Shown here: one piece after another, positions 24,201-35,400 of the stretch
Layout of the letters: each line of letters starts with the position of its first letter
How positions within the stretch are numbered: position 1 is the stretch's first letter
From: Proteles cristata cristata
Taxonomy: Eukaryota; Chordata; Mammalia; Carnivora; Hyaenidae
Reading direction: 5' to 3'
Assembly (NCBI GenBank): GCA_017311185.1
Contig: JAESUZ010000983.1
Coordinates: 1 to 64,000 of the forward strand
DNA length: 64,000 nucleotides
Position numbers and translations under genes: made by a program
The notes under the pieces: generated by a model
Seen by the model: the letters and a program-made list of their open reading frames with translations, nothing else
Told to the model about the DNA's origin: nothing
The model's database searches: none

Positions 24201-25828
24201 TGTGTTAGAACAGCGTGTTATTTTACCCTTCCCTGGCCTCCTGCCTCCCCAGCTGTCAAGAAGGTTGATGTGCCCTGGCCTTGATAGCTGTACATTCCAC
24301 AAGACACTCTGCACAAAAGGTGCACATGTTCTCGTAAAATAGCTCTTTTTATATTGGCTTGTTGTATGTGTTAAAAGCTGGAACAAGGACAGCACTCTGA
24401 TTTCCTATGTATTTCACCTAAAGTGAAAGGAGGATTATATGCTCTCTTGTCCTGGATACCTAAATCCAGTTTTCTCCACATTTCTTCTGAGCCCCAGGCT
24501 GGGTTAGTTGCCTCTGCCAGGTTCCCATGGCACCCTGTGCTTCCCCCACAGTGTATTGCTATTTACTCCCCACAGACTGAACTCTCGGAGATGAAGACCA
24601 TGCTCTGTTCCCAGTAGTCACACAGGACCTGGTAGACAGGAGGCCTTGAATAATGTCTGACGAATGAATGGATGAATGATCTCATGCTAATAGCTTGGTA
24701 TTAATAAGTTCTGGGTCTCTGGGACTTGGAACGACCCTTGGACAGTTATGTGGCCCCTAAATCATAACTCTTAATCTTGTATTCCTTGGTTCTGACCTGT
24801 TCTTCTGCCTGGAATGCTATCCCCCAGAAACCTGCGGCAGTCCTGTAGCCCAGCTTGCTGTGGGGTTCCTAAGCTGCTCCCACAGGCTCCCTTTGCTGGT
24901 CAGAGGCCTGGCCTCTTTCCCCTCCTGGGGCCCTGCCTGCATATAGGTTGATCACTCCTTATTCTCTTCCCAATATTAATTGAGTCCAGTCTAGATTTCC
25001 CATCCCATGCCCTGTCACAATCATTAGCCTCTCTGATGCCTATCATTTCTGGGATGAAAAGGAGGAAAAAGAAGGATCAGTCTTCAGTTTTTAACATTAA
25101 CCTCTTTTGAAACATGAAGCCTGAAGAGTCTTGATCCTAGGGCTCCCACTTCTGGTATCAGCTGACACTACCATCCCTAAGTTTGGTCTGGCCTCATTTG
25201 TTTAGAAATACTTTGGTTGAATGGTTGTTCTGGTTTCTGAAGAACTGCTATTGTTTTTGACATTGATATTGAGCCTTATCTATAAGGAATAGGGACTGAT
25301 GGTCTTTTTTTTTTTTTTTTTTAAAGCAGCATTTAAGGTATAGGTAGACATGGTGGTACATATCCTTTTTGGAGATTTGCCTGTTACATTTCAAATAGGG
25401 AAAATGTTACAGATGCCTGAAATAAGATGAGTTGTTAGCCCCAGGCACACAACCAGCCCAGTTGGGTCTGCAATTGACAAGGAGTGGTAGGGCTTGAGAG
25501 CTCCCCCTGCTGGCCTCCCAACTCTATTCTAAACTAGGTTTCCTTTTATTACCTATTCACAAGAGCCATTACTAAACATTAAATTATATAAATTTGAAAC
25601 TAAATAAATCATATTAAAAACAAAGAATATATATATTCAAATATCATCACTTCCTAATTACCTTACTGCCATATGTGCTCTTGAGGTTGTTTATTCTACA
25701 CATGTTGGGGAAATAATGGTGTGATCTTGTGTGTCTCTACGTCTTTTCTTTCAGTGACATCAATATCACTAGCCTGAAATCTGCCATGATGGGAGTATTC
25801 ACACCACATAAATTTTCAACTCAGGGCT
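21264..25828. other. Non-coding, 4.5 kb with few recognisable elements
   Basis: No gene recognised. Weak L2/MIR-like stretches occur near 21730-21800, 24630-24690 and 24780-25030. A poly(T) run lies at 25303-25322. An 89-codon open frame at 23342-23611 matches nothing I know. This is the longest SINE-poor part of the window. Confidence 0.5.
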
Positions 25829-26041
25829 CTTTATTTATTTTTTAGAGAGAAAGAGACAGAAAGAGAGAGACTGCATGCATGCACAAAACAGGAGAGGGGT
25901 AGAGAGAAAGAGAAAATCTCAGGCACGCTGCATGACCAGGGCAGAGCCCAACAGATGGTTCAATCTCATGACCATGAGATCCATGACCTGAGATGAAATC
26001 AAGAGTTGCATGCTTAACCGACAGAGCCACCCAGGAGCCCC
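25829..26041 (-). mobile_element. Carnivore SINE
   Basis: Head at 26041 (GGGGCTCCTGGGTGGCTCTG). Flanks ACTCAGGGCT and AATCAGGGCT are near-duplicates. Confidence 0.92.
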
Positions 26042-26107
26042 AAATCAGGGCTTTTAAAATCCGGTTGTTATACATTTATTACAACACCACAGCTCTTTAT
26101 TGCTCCT

Positions 26108-26108
<1 letters not shown>

Positions 26109-26150
<42 letters not shown>

Positions 26151-26787
26151 TTATCTATCTTAAATAGTTTATTGTCAAGTTGGTTTTCATAGAACACCCA
26201 GTGCTCATCCCAACAAATGCCCTCCTCCATGCCCCATCACCCCCCTTCCCCTCTCTCCCATCCCCATCAGCCCTCAGTTTGTTTTCAGCATTCAAGAGTC
26301 TCTCATGGTTTGCCTCCCTCCCTCTACCCAACTATTTCCCCCTTCTCCTCCCCCATGGTCCTCCGTTAAGTTCTTTCTAATCCACCTATACGTGAAAACA
26401 TATGGTATCTGTCCTTCTCTGCCTGATTTATTTCACTCAGCGTAATACCCTCAAGTTCCATCCACATTGCTGCAAATGGCCAGATTTCATTCTTTTTCAT
26501 TGCCATGTAGTATTCCATCGTATAGATAAACCACATCTTCTTGATCCATTCGTCCGTTGATGGACACTTAGGCTCTTTCCATGATTTTGCTATTGTTGAG
26601 AGGGCTGCTATGAACATTGGGGCACATGTGCCCCTATGCATCAGCACTCCTGTATCCCTTGGGTAAATTCCTAGCAGTGCTATTGCTGGGTCCTAGGGGA
26701 GTTCTATTATTAATTTTTTGAGGAAGCTCCACACTGTTTTCCAGAGGGGCTGCACCAGTTTACATTCCCACCAACAGTGTAGGAGGG
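26109..26787 (-). mobile_element. 5'-truncated LINE-1 (3' UTR and ORF2 end)
   Basis: Starts at a reversed A-rich tail of (TTTA)n (about 26109-26152), then the carnivore L1 3' UTR and the end of ORF2; the minus strand includes [10 protein letters not shown] and SEINQAEKDRYHM. It ends at AACAGTGTAGGAGGG. Flanking TTGCTCCTT at 26100-26108 and 26788-26796 marks a target-primed insertion truncated at its 5' end. Confidence 0.93.
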
Positions 26788-26799
26788 TTGCTCCTTCTT

Positions 26800-26895
26800 T
26801 TAAAGATGATGAAATTGAGGACTAGAGAAGTTAAGTGATTTGCCTAAGTCCACACAGGTAGGAAGTGGTTAAGCTGGGATTCAAGCCCAGGATTT
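26800..26895 (-). mobile_element. MIR fragment
   Basis: Reversed MIR: AAAGATGATGAAATTGAGGA, AGTGATTTGCCTAAGTCCAC, GGATTCAAGCCCAGGA. Confidence 0.75.
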
Positions 26896-27189
26896 TGTTT
26901 GCTTACTTCTAAAGAAAAAGTTTTTTTTTTTTTTCCCAAAGCCCACATGCATTCCATTCAGTCCACCTCCCCTGAGGTAGGAATGTTCAAGTTGGGTAGG
27001 CCTCCCAAAGCTAACTACTAATCTGGCTTCTGAAAGTCACACAACACTTTTGATATTGGCATATCTAGGGCCATGTTGTTTCAGGTATTCTATACAGTAT
27101 TATCATCTGCTTCCTTAGGTATAGGGGTAGTGTCAAGACTCTTTGGTCAATCATCTTACTTCCCATCCCTGTGGAACAATGACAAGAAG

Positions 27190-27375
27190 CTTGAATTCCA
27201 AACCCAGTACTAGTACTCAACACTGTGACCTGGAAACTTCATCTCTCCTCTCTTAAACCTCAGCAATCTAATCTATAAAACATGGACAAACACAGTCCAT
27301 TTCCAGGGTTGCTATGGGGATTAAATGAAATCTCACTCTCAAAAGACCTAGTAGTGTGCCTGGTGTATAGTAATG
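27190..27375 (+). mobile_element. MIR fragment
   Basis: Sense MIR: CACTGTGACCTGGAAACTTC, GGGATTAAATGAAATCTCAC, GTGTGCCTGGTGTATAGTAA. Confidence 0.7.
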
Positions 27376-27420
27376 TAATCCAACTGTTACTGATTTTATT
27401 GTGTGCAGGCATGGTGTGAG

Positions 27421-27446
27421 GGATATATATATATATATATATATAA
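27421..27446 (+). repeat. (AT)n microsatellite
   Basis: About 12 AT units. Confidence 0.93.
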
Positions 27447-27734
27447 AACCCTCACTTATAACTATGGCCAAATAGAATTCTTTGATAGTCTCATCGCCTC
27501 TTTCTCTCAATCTTCCACAGCCAGTAGTCATAGGTATCTCCATTTACCTAAAGATTTAGATTCCAATCCTAGGTACTTCCCTTCATTCCTGTCTTTCCCC
27601 CACCTAACTCATCAGCAGGTTTTGCTGACTCTAAAAAATCCAAGTCATTCAATTCTCTGAGTTTCCCACTCTCCTATTTTAAGCCATTACCATCCCTCAG
27701 ATATCTTTTTGAGAATGTAAGCTACACGTGAACA

Positions 27735-27815
27735 GGCTCTGTGTATTACTGACCACAGCTATATCCTCAGCACCCAGAACAGTGCCTGGCCCTTAGTAGG
27801 CTTTTGCTATGTCTT
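27735..27815 (+). mobile_element. L2 3' end fragment
   Basis: Typical L2 end: TATCCTCAGCACCCAGAACA, GTGCCTGGCCCTTAGTAGG. The LTR at 27826 begins just after it. Confidence 0.7.
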
Positions 27816-27825
27816 GAGTCAGTAC

Positions 27826-28420
27826 TGAGGAGCCTGAAATTAAGTCTTCCGTTAGAAACAACTTCAGGCTGCACGTAGTCCCAGTTCCAGGAAAAGCCTC
27901 AGCTGAAGCCACCCTTGGACTGCCCTCGGATCTGCCAATCAAAAGAAATGTGTAACATTCCTGTAGTCCTGGAGACGAGTAAGGGCTGGGAACTGCAGGT
28001 AGTTACTTTGTACAAACTTGCCAATCAATCACCGCTTGCAGAAGCCCCATGTAGATTCTCTGAGCCCACCTCATAATTGGTCATTTTAAAAGACTCTCAA
28101 AGGTCATGATTGGGTCCCGCCAAATGTATCGGATGCCTCGCAGATACTGAATGGTCAAAACTGTTACTATGCTGTTACTATGGGCATTGTACAATTATGA
28201 TTGGTGCTTATGTAATGATGCAAAAACGTACAACGTGTGCACGGTAACACCCCCGCCCTTCCCCCATAAAAACCCTGCTTGCCACTGTTTCGGGCTTCAC
28301 TTTGCTGCTGCTGTGCCGGGAGACAGGTGAGGCCCTGCTAGAGCTTGTAATAAAGACCCTTTTGTTCTTGCGTTGGTGCCGGTTCCTTAGTCTCAGGGGA
28401 CTCGCGATTCGGACATAACA
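27826..28420 (+). mobile_element. Solo LTR of an endogenous retrovirus (class I type)
   Basis: A 595-bp unit begins TGAGG and ends ATAACA, with the 4-bp GTAC on both sides (27822-27825 and 28421-28424). Within it lie LTR-type promoter parts: CCAAT boxes (27935-27939, 28021-28025, a reversed one at 28200-28204), a TATA-like ATAAAA at about 28266, a CpG-containing R region, and AATAAA at 28349-28354 with a short U5-like end. No gag, pol or env sequence is next to it, so it is a recombined solo LTR. The class I assignment rests on layout and duplication length and is an inference. It points towards POLD3, ending about 1 kb before the start codon. Confidence 0.85.
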
Positions 28421-28429
28421 GTACTTGTT

Positions 28430-28570
28430 GCAACAAAACTTTGAAGTGGATGCTATTATCATTTCCGTATTATAGATTGGGTAATAGGCTTGCAGTGGTT
28501 AAAAAACTTACTTAAGGTCACACAACAATTCACACCAGGATTCAAATCCAGGGTCTAACTCTAGAGCTTC
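28430..28570 (-). mobile_element. MIR fragment
   Basis: Reversed MIR: TTACTTAAGGTCACACAACA, GATTCAAATCCAGGGTCTAA. Confidence 0.7.
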
Positions 28571-29204
28571 CTCCATTTTCCACCATTCTCCCCTATTGAA
28601 CTACACCTGCTAATGCGTAATTCAATTTTTAAGGATTCCTTAGCTGATGTAAGGAGAAATTTTAGTTGATTTAGAAATCTCCCAACCTGAAACCTTTTCC
28701 TGAGAATCAAGTACATGTGCCCCTTCACATAGCCTTGTACTTGCAGCATGATTTACCTTTTCCCAAGTCTCATCTCTCCTCATTGGCCTCTTCTCCCAAC
28801 ATCCCAGCTGCAACGAACTCTTTTTTTTCTTCCCAGAGCAACTGTTTCTGCCTCTTTCCAAAACATTTCTCTTCACCCATCCCTTCTTGAAAACTATCCC
28901 TAAATTCTCAATTTTGAGGGATTATAATAAGCAGTACTTTATCCCAGCTGGCATCATTCTTCTAAAATTACTGGTTTATTTCTGTCTTTATCATTCACTC
29001 CTGTGTCCTCAGTGCCTTAAAAGTGCCTGGAATAGGTACTTGATAAATGTCTGTTGAATAAAGGTATGAAAGGGCAAGGATTGTTTTGTCAGTTTACAAG
29101 TATAAAGGCTGTGATTCCTAGAGGTGAAGTATTTTGCCCTGGGTTGGTCATTAAATTGCAGATGGGAGATTTGAAACCAGGGTTCCGAGAGGAGCCTTTC
29201 CCCT
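28571..29204. other. Intergenic, immediately upstream of POLD3 promoter
   Basis: Contains an L2 3' end fragment at about 28965-29055 (CAGTGCCTTAAAAGTGCCTG, TTGATAAATGTCTGTTGAAT) and otherwise unassigned sequence. Confidence 0.55.
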
Positions 29205-29371
29205 TCAGGCTCACGCTCCTAGCTCTACACTTCCGTCTGCTCCAACTCACTAGCTCCGCCTACTTGAGCCTGCGCCGTCTCAGAGACTAGTTTGACCCTC
29301 AGACGGCCGCCGTAGCGCGTCGCCTTCGTTGCTGTGGGAAACGACCCGGGACCTGAGAGGGTGGAAAGACG

Positions 29372-29388
29372 TTTCCCGCCGGCGGGAG
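29372..29388 (+). promoter_or_regulatory. Palindromic E2F-type site
   Basis: TTTCCCGCC is followed directly by GGCGGGAG, giving a 14-bp perfect palindrome about 40 bases before the POLD3 start codon. E2F sites are established in promoters of DNA replication genes; binding here is an inference. Confidence 0.6.
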
Positions 29389-29425
29389 CTGCGGTTGTGG
29401 CGGCGGGGCTCAGCTCCGCAGCACC

Positions 29426-29485
29426 ATGGCGGACCAGCTTTATCTGGAAAATATAGACGAGTTCGTCACGGACCAGAACAAGATC
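29426..29485 (+). CDS. POLD3: POLD3 coding exon 1
   Basis: Encodes residues 1-20 ([20 protein letters not shown]). The start codon has the strong Kozak context GCACCATGG. The donor is ATC|GTGAGA, phase 0. The 5' UTR part of this exon lies upstream with an unfixed start. CCATGGCGG over the start also resembles a YY1 site. Confidence 0.96.
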
Positions 29486-32400
29486 GTGAGAAGCTAGGCC
29501 TGGGGAATGTGGGCATGGGATTGGTGTCCTGGGCCCGGCGAGGGTTCCGGGGGGCCTTGACCCCTCTGCGCGTGCCGTGGTAGGGATTGGCTGAGGGGGA
29601 GACCAGTCCCCACGCCTCGTGCCCCTGCGCGAGGGAGAACTCGCGGGGGAATTCCTCTGGCGCAGGTCCGCGAGCCGTGGGTGGGCGTGCTGGGGACTCT
29701 GCTAGGAGCCCGGGCTAAGACGGACAGGCGCCGAGGGAGGGGTGCTGGTAGATAATAATTGTAAGGCGTTTCTACCTCTGTCTGATAAGGTGGCTGGCAT
29801 TTAAAGTCCCAAGTTTACTGCTGAGGAAATTGTGCCTTAATTGGGTTAGGCGACGAATTGTTTAGCCTTTCGACAGTCGATTTCCTCCTCTAGAAAATTT
29901 GGTATTAATACCTCATAGGGTTTGAGTAAAAGATCAAGTGAGACGATGAATGTGAATGGACTTTCGTGATAATTGAATGCCTACTGTGAGCTTGGGATAT
30001 ACGTTATTGCATTTAATCTTTACGGGACCCACCCAGAGGGCAGTGGAAGTCACCCTAAAAAAGGAAGTTGAAGCACAGGGGCCAAATAACTTCTTGGTAG
30101 TTAGTAAGGGACAGTTTTCCAACCTACGTCTGCCTCTTTTGCTATTGCTTTAGCCTCTTCTATGTCTTAATTATTGGAAATTTAGCATTTCGAATTGACA
30201 TCGAGAGGTGAGGAGCATACAAGGAAGTGACATGACAGGGGAGTTCAAGGAAGGATGGAAGGAAAGACCAGGCTTAATGCCAGTAGTTTCCAGTCTAACC
30301 CCAGATACAGTATTCATCCACTTTTTTTGTTCCCTGACCCCTGCACTGTCTGTGCCTGTTAATGTTTGTATGGCTGCAACTTTCCTTAGAAGTTTATGTC
30401 ATACACTTCAAAGTAATCTAGGTTCTAGATAAGTTTTAGATATTTATCAGTGGTGGCCACACAAAAGGACAGAATGTGAATAAAGGTCACTAGTAAAACA
30501 ATGTAAGGAAAATGAGAGCTTTTTCTTTGTATATTCAGCCCTTTTTATTTTTATTTTATTTTTAAAAATTTTTTAATGTTTTATTTATTTCTGAGAGAGA
30601 GATAGACAGTGTGAACAGGAGAGGGTCAGAGGAAGAGGGAGATACAGAATCTGAAGCAGGCTCCAGGCTCTGAGCTGTCAGCACAGAGCCCGACTCGGAG
30701 CTCGAACCCACGAACCCTGAGATCATGACCTGAGCCGAAGTTGGATGCTCAACCGACTGAGCCACCCAGGCGCCCCCAGCCCTTCTTTTTAGAATCTTGA
30801 ATGAATTAGCCCGTAAAACAAACTTTCTAATATTTATAAGATAAATATCTCAGTCCTACCTGCCCAGATGGATGGTTCTTGGCAAAACTAGGGTGGCATC
30901 TCCTATAATTTATAAGGCATAATCATCTAAGAGTAGGAATCTCTAGGAACCCTTGGGACTGACCTGCCCTCTGGAGCCATCTAATAAAATGTTAAAAAAA
31001 TTTCTTCTTGCAGGTGACATACAAATGGCTGAGCTATACACTAGGTGTTCATGTTAACCAGGCCAAACAGTAAGTCCAATTTATTTATTTTATTCACTTT
31101 GGAATTTTTTGTTTTGTTTGTTTTGCTTTGTTTTTATTTTATTAAAATTTTAAAAAAATGTTTATTTTTGAGAGAGACAGAGACAGAGCATGAATGGGGG
31201 AGAGGCAGAGAGAGGAGATACAGAATCTGAAGCAGGCTCCAGGCTCTGAGTTGTTAGCACAGAGCCTGACGCGGGACTAGAACTCACAAGCTGTGAGATC
31301 ACCACCTGAGCTGAAGTAAGACGCCTAACCGACTGAGCCACTCAGGTGCCCCTGTTTTGCTTCCTTTTTAGGTTTACAGATAGCCTTGAGGTAATTTTTT
31401 CTTCTCTTGGAAAATGGGAAAGAGTACTATCTTTTCTACCTTTTACTAATTTTGCCTATTATTTAGGAGATAGGTGGACTTAGATTTACATTTACTGGAT
31501 TTATTTGTAGCCTTGGCTTCTGATTAACATCACTTTGTCATTTCAAATTTATTAAATGAGTTAGCCAATTCTGTTTACATCTCAAATTTGTATGTCTGTT
31601 TTCTTATATGTTTGTTACATTTTCACATTTGCTCCTTAGGCCCACATCTGGGTGTTACTGAAGTAACTTTCACAGTGAAGTCAACAGGTTTTTGATACAA
31701 GCTGTGTATCAATATAAGGCTGAGGAGAACTAGAAGTGAAAGTAAAAAGGGAGTGTTCAGGATGGCACAGGGCATTGTCCTTCTCAAATTTTGCTGTATC
31801 ACCTTTGCTTGCTGAAACTTGTGGTCCAACTTCAGGCCAAAGGGAAAAGGCAATCTTCTGAATTAACTTCAGAATTTCTTAACTTAAAAAATGTTGTCTC
31901 TGTCCCAAGGATAGGAATTGATGAATAGGTTGAGAGAATGTATATTCAATTAAATGCCCATTTAGTTCACTTTATTCCTAAAGATGGTCAGATTTCCCCC
32001 CCATCTTTGAGTCATAGAAGCTTTCTTTGAATTAGGGAATGTTCCATGAGTCTTAGAAAATTCCTGATATATATATAGAATGGGTTGATTTGGCATTATG
32101 TGGGCTGCTGTCCAACAGATCTAGAATCTGGTTTTGAATGTGATATCTATGCCTTCAGGACCTGAAACTCTTGGCCTAGAGATGGATATGGACTGATTTT
32201 GACTCCCTGAGATTTCTGTTGCTAATGCCATTCCAGGCCCAAACCCAAGAGTTTCGGCCCAAACCTAAGAGTTTCGGGTAACTTTGAGAATGGACATACA
32301 TAAGGGTATTGTTATGGTTATAGATGCTTATGAAGTAACTATTATGATATAAACCTCTTGGGGCTTAAAGGTGCATATTGAGGGCTGGAGATGAAGTAAA

Positions 32401-35400
32401 GTTGCTTTCAGTTTTATTGTAGTTACCTTGATGACCTGTAATTTTTATAGAATCAGTATACTGTCTAGCCCCTGTCTCTCAACCAATTTCATCCCATGCT
32501 ACTGTCTACCTCACTTGTTCCTCAAATATGCTGGGCTCATTTCCACCTTTGGACATTTGCACCATTCCCTGTCTGGAATGCTCTTCTCCCAGCTATCCTC
32601 ATCTTTCAAGTTGTAGCTCAAATGTCACATATTACTTTCTGCAACAACCCTTTACTAATGAATGCTCTGTTTCAGGTATCTCTATCCGTTCCTAACTCTC
32701 TATCAATCTGTTAATTACTTTCTTAATTCTTTTTTTGAAAAACAGCTTCATTGAGATATAGTTCATATACCATACAATTCACCCATTGAAAATGTACAAC
32801 TTGGTAGTTTTTAGTATATTCACAAAGTTATGCATCCATCACTATAATTAATTTTAGAACATTTTCATCACCCCCAAAAGAAACCCTGTATCCATTATCA
32901 GTCACTTACCACTTTTTCTCCACTCCTTTCTCATCCCCCCCCCCCTTCTTCCCAGTATTAGACAGCCGCTAATATACTGTCTGTCTATAGATTTACTTAT
33001 TCTGGTAATTTAATATAAATGGAATCCTGTAACATGTATTCTTGTTAGTCTGGTTTCTTTCACTTAGCACAGTGTTTTCAAGGTTTGTCTCAAGGTTGGT
33101 CCCTGCATGTATTAGTACTTAAGTCCTTCTTGTGGCTAAATAATATTACATGATATGGCAAGTTAGTTTCCTAAGGCTGCCATAACAGAATACTATGAAC
33201 TAGGTGGCTTAAAACAACAGAAATTTAGGGGCGCCTGGGTGGCTCAGTCGGGTGGTCGACTTTGGCTCAGGTCATGATCTCACAGTTTGTGGGTTCGAGC
33301 CCCGCGTTGGGCTCTCTGCTGATAGCCAGCTCAGGCCTGGAGCCTGTTTCAGATTCTTTGTGTTCCTCTCTCTCTGACCCTTCCTGCTCATGCCGTGTCT
33401 CTCTCTCTTTCTCTCAGAAATAAATAAAACATTAAAAAAAGTAAAAACAATTTTATTGTCCTGTAGCAACTAGAAGTCCAAAATTAAGGTGTCAGCAGAT
33501 GTTCTCTGAAACCCGTAGAGAAGAATCATTCATTCCTTCCTGGATTCTAGTGTTTTGCTGGCAGTCTTTGGCATTCTTTGGCTTATAGCTTCATAACCCC
33601 AGTGTCTGCCTTTGTTATCACGTGGCATTCTTCTTGTGTGTTTATGTCTTCACATGGCCATTGTATAAGGATACCAGTCATACTGGATTAGGAGCCCACC
33701 CTACTCCTCTATGACCTCATCTTAACTAATTACATCTGCAAAGATCCTCTTTCCAAAGAAGGTCACACTCTGACTTCAGAGTGGTTAGGACTTCAACATA
33801 TCTTTCTGGAGGCATACAATTCAACCCGTAATATTGAAAACAATTGTTTCTTTAATTTTTAGAGAGAATGAGCTTCAGAGCTGTGAAGAGGGGCAGAGGG
33901 AGAGAGAGAGAGACAGACAGAGACACTCTCAAGCAGGCTCCATGCTCAGTGTAGAACCTAATGTGGGACTTGATCCCGTGACCCTGAGATCATATGACCT
34001 GAGTTGAAATCAAGAGTCAGATGCTTAACCGACTGAGCCAGCCAGGCGCCCCAGCCTATAACATAAATAAATAGCACATTTTGTTTATTGTCATCAGTTG
34101 AAGGACATATGGGTTCTTTCCACATTTTGAGTATTATGAATAATGCTACTGTAAACATTTGTCCACAAATTTTTGTGTGGACATGTGTATTCAGTTCTTT
34201 TGGATATATATACCTGTTTCTGGGTCATGTATAACATTTTGAGGAACTAACAAGCTATTTTTCAAAGTGGCTACACTAATTTAAAATCCCACCAACAAGG
34301 TATGAGAGTTCCAATGTCTCTACATTCTTGCCAACTCTTTTTATCATCTGTCTTTTTTACTTTAGCCATCCTGGTGGGTGTGAAGTGGTATTACCATGGT
34401 TTTGATATGTAGTTCCATAATAGCTACTAGTGTTGATCATCTTTTCATGTCCTTATTAGCCATTTGTGTATCTTCTTTGGAGAAAGATCCTTTGCCCAGT
34501 TTTTCACTGGGTGGTTTTCTAATCATTGAGTTATAAACATTATATATTCTGGATACAAGACCCTGATCAGGTATATGACTTGCAAAAATTTTCTCCCATT
34601 TTGTGGGTTGTCTTTGCACTTTTTTGATGGTACTTTTTGAAGCACCAAAATTTTTATTGTTGATGAAGTTCAATTTTTTTTATCTTTTTAAAAATATTAC
34701 TTTAAAGTTCTATGCCCAGTGTGCGGCTTGAACTCATGACCTCCCAAATCAAGAAACCCATGCTCTACTGATTGAGCCAGCCAAGCACCCTTATTTCTTT
34801 TACCTTTTATTGCTTGTGCTTTTTATATAGTGTTTAAGAAGGCGTTGCTCAACCCAAGGTCATGAAGATTTACTTCTATGCTGTATTCTAAGAGTTTTGT
34901 AGTTTTAGCTCTTACATCAGTAATTATCACTATATTGAAGGTTTCTACATATCATATGCTTGTTAACATATTAAAAATGATTCAGGCCTCACAATATGAA
35001 TACACGGTAGTTTTCAAATTAGGTGTTGGCTCAAGCTAATTTTAAATTCCTTTTTTAAAAAAATGTTTATTTATTTATTTTGAGAGAGAGGATCCCAAGC
35101 AGTTTCCACACTGTCAGCTCAGAGCCCACTGTGGGGCTTGATCTCATCAACCGTGAGATCATGACCTGAGCTGAAATCAAGAGTCAAATGCTTAACTGAC
35201 TGAGCCACCCGACTCAAGCTAATTTTTTTTTATTTGTTTGTTTCTAGGAGAGAGAGAGAGAGAGACAGCATGAGCAGGGGAGGGGCAGAGAGAGAGGGAG
35301 TCACAGACTGAAACAGGCTCCAGGCTCTGAGCTGGCAGCCAGCACAGAGCCCGACGCGGGGCTTGAACCCACGAACTGCGAGATCATGACCTAAGCGAAA

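Larger units (their letters stand above)
29205..29720 (+). promoter_or_regulatory. POLD3: POLD3 CpG-rich promoter and first-exon region
   Basis: GC and CpG density rises sharply between about 29205 and 29720, covering exon 1. There is no TATA box. Visible candidate sites are an ETS-type ACTTCCGT at 29229-29236, a perfect palindrome TCCCGCCGGCGGGA at 29374-29387 made of two head-to-head E2F-type sites (TTTCCCGCC at 29372-29380), and an NRF1-like TGCGCGTGCC in early intron 1. This is the layout of a housekeeping, S-phase-linked promoter. The transcription start is probably around 29290-29400 but cannot be fixed here. Confidence 0.8.
32735..34925 (-). mobile_element. Old LINE-1, interrupted four times
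   Basis: Reversed L1 3' part: 32735-33164 (3' UTR, CATTGAGATATAGTTCATAT), 34053-34679 (ORF2 C-terminal part, e.g. GAAGGACATATGGGTTCTTT) and 34791-34925. It is split by the unnamed old repeat at 33165-33838 (itself holding a SINE) and by SINEs at 33854-34052 and 34680-34790. Confidence 0.85.
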
